Shown piece by piece: positions 7,626-10,873 of a stretch of DNA of 10,873 bases. Numbering within the stretch: the stretch's first letter is position 1; each line of letters starts with the position of its first letter. The DNA is from Roseobacter sp. (lineage in GTDB: Bacteria > Pseudomonadota > Alphaproteobacteria > Rhodobacterales > Rhodobacteraceae), in the NCBI GenBank assembly GCA_024636425.1, contig JAGXHB010000113.1, forward strand, positions 1 through 10,873, in the 5' to 3' direction. A program made the position numbers and the translations under genes. The notes beneath the pieces are model-generated. The model was not told the DNA's origin. It made no database searches and saw nothing but the letters and a program-made list of their open reading frames with translations.

Positions 7626-8794
7626 GCCACGCCGAGCTTGAGACCGTCAGCTATATCGACGGAAGCTATCGCCGGCAGACATTGCGACAGGCCCGATGGG
7701 TCATCCGGACTGTCGTGCTCTCCATGATCATCGCCGTCACCTGGGCAGCCTTTGCAGAGATAAACGAGATCACGCGCGGGGATGGGCGCGTCGTGCCCCT
7801 GCGCCGGATGCAGGTGATCCAAAGCCTTGAAGGGGGGATCCTTTCTGAGATGTTGGTCCGAGAAGGCGACATGGTCAAGGAAGGTCAATTGATCGCGCGG
7901 CTGGATGCAACACGGTCCGAGACCTCCTTCAACGCGACATTGTCGGAAATCAATGCGCTGACAGCCGAGGTAAAGCGCCTTGAATCCGAAGTGCTCGAAG
8001 TCCCGAAGCTTGACTTTGGCCCGAACCCTACGGACACCGAAGCCACTGAAATGCGGCTCTTTGAGGCACGGCGCACGAAACTCGAGGCGACGCTGGCGGC
8101 ATTCGAAGACGAGTTGGGATCGATCCAAGGGCAAATCGAGATTATCACCCCCCTGGCCGCAGGCGGTTCGGTCAGCCAGATGAACCTGCTTCAGATGCAC
8201 CAGCAACGGGCTGAAATCGACGGCAAGATCAACGAAATCCGCAACGCTTATGTGCAGGAAGCCTACAAGGATCTTGCCACGCGACGGTCCAAGCTGCTGA
8301 CGTTGCAACAGGATCTGATCCAGAAAAGGGACCAGTTTAAAAGAACGGAGATCGTCTCGCCGGTTGCGGGGCGTGTGAACGATATCAAGGTCACCACGCT
8401 GGGGGGCGTCATCCAGCCCGGTGAACCGATCATCGAAATTACTCCAACCGACGACCAGCTCCTGATCGAGACCAAGATCAAGCCGCAGGACGTGGCCTTT
8501 GTCGCACCGGGGATGTCTGCAAGCGTCAAGATCACCGCCTATGATTTTGCGACCTATGGCGATCTGCCCGGCACCGTCGAACAGATCTCGGAGGACACTG
8601 TCGAAGAGGAAACCGCGCAAGGCATGCAGAATTTCTACCGTGTGATGGTGCGGACAGAGACGAGCTATCTTGAAAGCTTCGGTGAGGAATTTGCCATTCG
8701 TCCCGGCATGGTGGCGCAGGTTGATATCGAAAGCGGAAACCGTTCGATCCTCAGCTACCTGACCCGTCCGCTCAGTCGGGCGCGACTGCGCTAG
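7622..8794 (+). CDS. HlyD-family membrane fusion protein (T1SS adaptor)
   Basis: This is the periplasmic adaptor that links the ABC exporter to the TolC-like channel. It has 390 residues, somewhat short for the family (usually 430-480), which implies a shorter periplasmic hairpin. Residues 1-26 are cytoplasmic with Arg residues before a single membrane segment (about 27-45, VIRTVVLSMIIAVTWAAFA). The first lipoyl half-motif follows at about 67-96 (LEGGILSEMLVREGDMVKEG). Residues 97-240 are an alpha-helical coiled-coil hairpin rich in Glu, Leu, Ala and Gln. The second lipoyl half is at about 242-273 (EIVSPVAGRVNDIKV, GGVIQPGEPI). The C-terminal beta-barrel carries LLIETKIKPQDVAFVAPGM and the family ending that includes RPGMVAQVDIESG. 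The start ATG overlaps the stop of the ABC gene, so stoichiometric co-expression is likely. Confidence 0.93.
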   Translation: MSHAELETVSYIDGSYRRQTLRQARWVIRTVVLSMIIAVTWAAFAEINEITRGDGRVVPLRRMQVIQSLEGGILSEMLVREGDMVKEGQLIARLDATRSETSFNATLSEINALTAEVKRLESEVLEVPKLDFGPNPTDTEATEMRLFEARRTKLEATLAAFEDELGSIQGQIEIITPLAAGGSVSQMNLLQMHQQRAEIDGKINEIRNAYVQEAYKDLATRRSKLLTLQQDLIQKRDQFKRTEIVSPVAGRVNDIKVTTLGGVIQPGEPIIEITPTDDQLLIETKIKPQDVAFVAPGMSASVKITAYDFATYGDLPGTVEQISEDTVEEETAQGMQNFYRVMVRTETSYLESFGEEFAIRPGMVAQVDIESGNRSILSYLTRPLSRARLR

Positions 8795-8802
8795 AACAAC
8801 CG

Positions 8803-8839
8803 GGATGCGGGGGCATCCGCTACCGTGGCGCTGCGCCAC
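8803..8839 (+). other. Tandem short hairpins between the HlyD and Omp85 genes
   Basis: Two adjacent stem-loops lie in the 76-base gap: GGATGC-GGGG-GCATCC (8803-8818) and GTGGCG-CTG-CGCCAC (8825-8839). Neither is followed by a T run, so they do not look like an intrinsic terminator. They more likely mark an RNA processing or stability element that sets Omp85 expression below that of the transport genes. Confidence 0.45.
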
Positions 8840-8870
8840 ATCAGACTGAACCAATTCAAGAAAGACACCT

Positions 8871-10202
8871 ATGCTGCCGCGCCTTATTCGTTCTTCCTCT
8901 CCCGTTCAGCGGGCGTTTCTCGGCTTTGGGCTGCTGTCAGCCGGTATGATCTCGATCTCCTCCGGCGCGTCTTCCCAGTCTGTGCAGGTTTTTGACACCG
9001 TGGAGGTGCGTGGCGCTGAGTTCATACCGGAGCAGGATATCCAGATGACCTGCGGGGCAGTGCCGGACGTACCCTATCTGGAGCTTGAACTGCGTGCGAT
9101 CGAGGAATGTCTGATGTCCACGGCGGTCTTCGAAAGCGTCGCACTGTTCCCCGAGGGGAACACGCTGGTCATCGAAGTTCAGGAACTCAACACCCGGCCC
9201 GGGAGGGTCGAGGCATCCTTGAGCTATGCCTCTCAGGACGGCTTGATTGGTGGCTTGTTCTTTGAACGGTACAACCTTCTGCCCGACACCTATGGGTCTG
9301 CACGGTTGGAGTACAACGAGGATGTGAAACGCAGTGAAGTCCAGCTTTACCACGTAGACTTGATTGGCGAGACGGTTGATCTGGGCATTCGCCTCGGTTG
9401 GGAGGAGCTGTCTTTCGAGGATGATGCCTTTACGCAGGAAGCCTATCAAGCCGAGGCGTATCTTGCCTGGGCACCGAACGAAAGACTGCGTCTGGAAGCC
9501 GGTGTCGGATACAGGGACTACCGGCTGTTCGATGTCGACCCTGCCGCAAGCGCCCTGCTGCAGGCTGAACAGACCAGCGGAATAGACGCCCCATATCTTC
9601 GCTTTACGCTTGCGCAAAGTTCGCTTGACGACGGGGATACCGGTTGGGATGTGCCAGAGTACAGTTTCAGCCTTGATCATTTCTTGTGGAATCTCGGCAC
9701 CGAAGACGCGCTGTCGGATCTCAGGCTGGAAACACGGGCGTATTTTCCGCTGACTTCTGATCTGCGGATCCTTGTCAATCTTGACGCGGGATCGGTCTCC
9801 AATGTGTCGGGAGGTGCCACTCGGGTGATGGACCGTTTTGCGCCGGGTGCGGATCGGTTCAGGGGGTTTGCGCCGCGCGGCATCGGCCCGCGTGACAATG
9901 GCAACGCCTTGGGCGGACAGCACTACTTCGTGTCCACGATCGAAGTGCAGCGCAATTTGCAGGATCTGTTCGATAAGCCCCTGACTGGCGGTGCGTTCTA
10001 TCAGGCTGGCGGGGCCTGGGGCCTTGAAAACACGTTGAACGGCACGATCGACGATGGGTTCCATCAACGCAGCTCGGTCGGGCTTTCACTCTCGTTCGAA
10101 CTCGGCCAGTCGCCCGTCTCCGTGTTCGTCGCTTTCCCGATCGAAAAACAAGACGGCGACAAGGAAGAAGTCTTCGGCCTCAGTCTAACAACCCGCTTCT
10201 GA
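8871..10202 (+). CDS. Single-POTRA Omp85 (BamA/TamA-like) outer-membrane protein
   Basis: The protein has 443 residues, starting at ATG 8871 after a weak AAGAAAG site. Residues 1-36 are a signal peptide (Arg-containing start, hydrophobic GFGLLSAGMISI, probable cleavage near SSGASSQS). Residues 38-108 form one POTRA-like domain: FDTVEVRGAEFIPEQDI, then a helix ending AIEECL, then FESVALFPEGNTLVIEVQE. The rest (about 330 residues) alternates amphipathic strands and ends in Phe (SLTTRF), as outer-membrane barrels do. RFRGFAPRGIGPRDNGNALG, with RGF at 331-333, matches the conserved loop-6 VRGF/Y motif of Omp85 barrels. Cys61 and Cys80 in the POTRA could form a disulfide. BamA normally has five POTRAs, TamA three and TpsB exporters two, so this is a minimal form. 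As the last gene of the export set it may assist channel assembly or cargo surface display (inference). Confidence 0.85.
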   Translation: MLPRLIRSSSPVQRAFLGFGLLSAGMISISSGASSQSVQVFDTVEVRGAEFIPEQDIQMTCGAVPDVPYLELELRAIEECLMSTAVFESVALFPEGNTLVIEVQELNTRPGRVEASLSYASQDGLIGGLFFERYNLLPDTYGSARLEYNEDVKRSEVQLYHVDLIGETVDLGIRLGWEELSFEDDAFTQEAYQAEAYLAWAPNERLRLEAGVGYRDYRLFDVDPAASALLQAEQTSGIDAPYLRFTLAQSSLDDGDTGWDVPEYSFSLDHFLWNLGTEDALSDLRLETRAYFPLTSDLRILVNLDAGSVSNVSGGATRVMDRFAPGADRFRGFAPRGIGPRDNGNALGGQHYFVSTIEVQRNLQDLFDKPLTGGAFYQAGGAWGLENTLNGTIDDGFHQRSSVGLSLSFELGQSPVSVFVAFPIEKQDGDKEEVFGLSLTTRF

Positions 10203-10206
10203 TCAG

Positions 10207-10269
10207 AAATACATACTAAAGGATTGATATGTAAATTATCTATACCAAAGGCTATATTACATGCTATAG
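10207..10269 (+). promoter_or_regulatory. AT-rich regulatory region sharing motifs with the 2034-2090 region
   Basis: This AT-rich stretch lies between the Omp85 gene and the next small gene. AAATACATACTAA (10207-10219) is an exact copy of 2034-2046, and CTATATTACATGCTATAG (10252-10269) resembles CTATATAACCCTATAG (2075-2090), starting 45 versus 41 bases downstream. An inverted pair TACATA (10210-10215) / TATGTA (10228-10233) is also present. The likeliest reading is a promoter with the same operator set driving the small gene(s) at 10393. Confidence 0.45.
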
Positions 10270-10318
10270 GTGAGTCGGAACATCAAGAGACCCGTCGTAT
10301 CTGGCCGAGACAGGACAA

Positions 10319-10348
10319 AAAGGTTTCAAGCCTGAGCTTTGAACCTTT
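10319..10348. terminator. Hairpin with AAAGGTT/AACCTTT stem, possible terminator
   Basis: AAAGGTT (10319-10325) pairs with AACCTTT (10342-10348), and AAGC/GCTT extends the stem after a two-base mismatch, leaving a loop of about four bases. Plus-strand reading gives TTTCCC after the stem, without a true T run. Minus-strand reading ends in CCTTTTTG, a better intrinsic-terminator tail. It could end transcription of the export operon, act as a 5' leader structure of the downstream gene, or do both. Confidence 0.35.
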
Positions 10349-10392
10349 CCCAATCTTGGCGCATTTCGCGGTCACGTGAAGGAGAAAGACGC

Positions 10393-10656
10393 ATGGTGGC
10401 ATGGTTTGGCAAACTGAGGAAATCCTCCCGCCCCGCAAAGAACTCGCCTTTGGTAAGTCGCATGTTTCGCCGTATGGATCAGGAGATGCAACTTAAGGAA
10501 GACATGGACTTCGACACGATCCAGCTTTTACGCGTGAACCGGCGCATCTTTTTGTCCGGACCTTATCCGAGGAATAGAACACCATATCCGGCTTCTGGTG
10601 AATGGCGAGGTGACTTGGTTTCAGTATCAAGCAGAGCGCTCGCAAGAGACTGGTGA
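10393..10656 (+). CDS. Small unrecognised protein, possibly truncated by a frameshift
   Basis: ATG 10393 is preceded by an excellent Shine-Dalgarno sequence (AAGGAG about 8 bases upstream), and the frame gives 87 residues. The N-terminal half is basic then mixed (MVAWFGKLRKSSRPAKNSP, VSRMFRRMDQEMQLKEDMDFD) and reads like a small cytoplasmic protein. After about residue 53 the composition turns unnatural (GPYPRNRTPYPASGEW). In the next frame, open from the base after a TGA at 10534-10536, a more protein-like sequence (LIRGIEHHIRLLVNGEVTWF) runs on into the following gene. Removing one T from the TTTTT at 10549-10553 would join the two frames. I do not recognise a family. Confidence 0.5.
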   Translation: MVAWFGKLRKSSRPAKNSPLVSRMFRRMDQEMQLKEDMDFDTIQLLRVNRRIFLSGPYPRNRTPYPASGEWRGDLVSVSSRALARDW

Positions 10657-10669
10657 AGGAAACGGACCC

Positions 10670-10873
10670 ATGTTGCATCAGGATATCAACGCCGCAGCAC
10701 CGGTTCCAAAGCTGCTTTCCCATGATGAAAGTAGGGTGCTCGCGATGCTGGGGTGGGATTATCTGCCCTATGAACTTACCGTGCCGGGCCAGGGTTACTG
10801 CATATGGCTTCTGCGAGAGGATGACGCAGACCGGGCCATGGCACATCTAAGCCAAAGCCAACCCCAACTTGAC
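10670..10873 (+). CDS. Unrecognised small protein, 3' end outside window
   Basis: ATG 10670 follows GAAGGAAAC, an acceptable ribosome-binding site, 13 bases after the previous stop. The frame stays open to the window edge (68 residues). Visible residues include LSHDESRVLAMLGWDYLPYE and YCIWLLREDDADRAMAHL, with no membrane segment. The same frame is open upstream to about 10537. It may therefore be an independent second gene of a small operon, or the C-terminal part of the gene starting at 10393 after a one-base frameshift. No function can be assigned. Confidence 0.5.
   Translation, partial: MLHQDINAAAPVPKLLSHDESRVLAMLGWDYLPYELTVPGQGYCIWLLREDDADRAMAHLSQSQPQLD

Noticed and set aside
7199..8854. 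551-codon minus-strand open frame opposite the ABC 3' end and HlyD gene
   Set aside because: It lies fully antisense to two strongly supported genes. Its residue pattern (His/Gln/Arg-rich, no motif) is what a GC-rich shadow frame gives.
8937..10067. 376-codon minus-strand open frame opposite the Omp85 gene
   Set aside because: It is antisense to a clear outer-membrane barrel gene, shows no domain of its own, and its length is explained by GC-rich codon bias.

Overview
The window looks like an alphaproteobacterial chromosome segment, most likely from a Rhodobacterales (Roseobacter-type) organism. The reasons are GC-rich coding DNA with sharply AT-rich intergenic gaps, the style of the M32 carboxypeptidase, and a LapB-type type I secretion (T1SS) cassette. 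The assignment is inferred from protein style, not from a marker gene.

Left flank (1-2196): the window opens with the C-terminal 111 residues of an unrecognised plus-strand gene. It is followed by a decayed minus-strand M32 carboxypeptidase (carboxypeptidase Taq family). That gene has lost its N-terminus and carries a one-base frameshift just before the HESQSR metal-site motif. Its broken 5' end coincides with a short AT-rich inverted-repeat/direct-repeat structure that could be the scar of a mobile element. An AT-rich promoter-like region follows.

Core (2197-10202): five plus-strand genes appear to form one export system. They encode (1) a 554-residue, extremely acidic, Gly/Asp/Leu repeat protein with no Sec signal, probably the secreted substrate; (2) a TolC-family outer-membrane channel; (3) a T1SS ABC permease/ATPase with a degenerate C39-like N-terminal domain; (4) a HlyD-family membrane fusion protein, start/stop-overlapping the ABC gene; (5) an Omp85 (BamA/TamA-like) outer-membrane protein with apparently a single POTRA domain. 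The channel, ATPase and adaptor would form an ATP-driven conduit from cytoplasm to outside. The repeat protein is the obvious cargo, and the small Omp85 protein may help assemble the channel or hold or fold the cargo at the surface. The arrangement recalls biofilm-protein/T1SS loci such as bapA-bapBCD of Paracoccus and lapA-lapBCE of Pseudomonas, but the cargo is neither RTX-like nor a giant adhesin.

Right flank (10203-10873): an AT-rich regulatory region contains a motif pair that also occurs upstream of the repeat-protein gene. It is followed by a hairpin and then one or two small unrecognised genes that may be a single frameshifted gene. The shared upstream architecture suggests that the export operon and these small genes are co-regulated.
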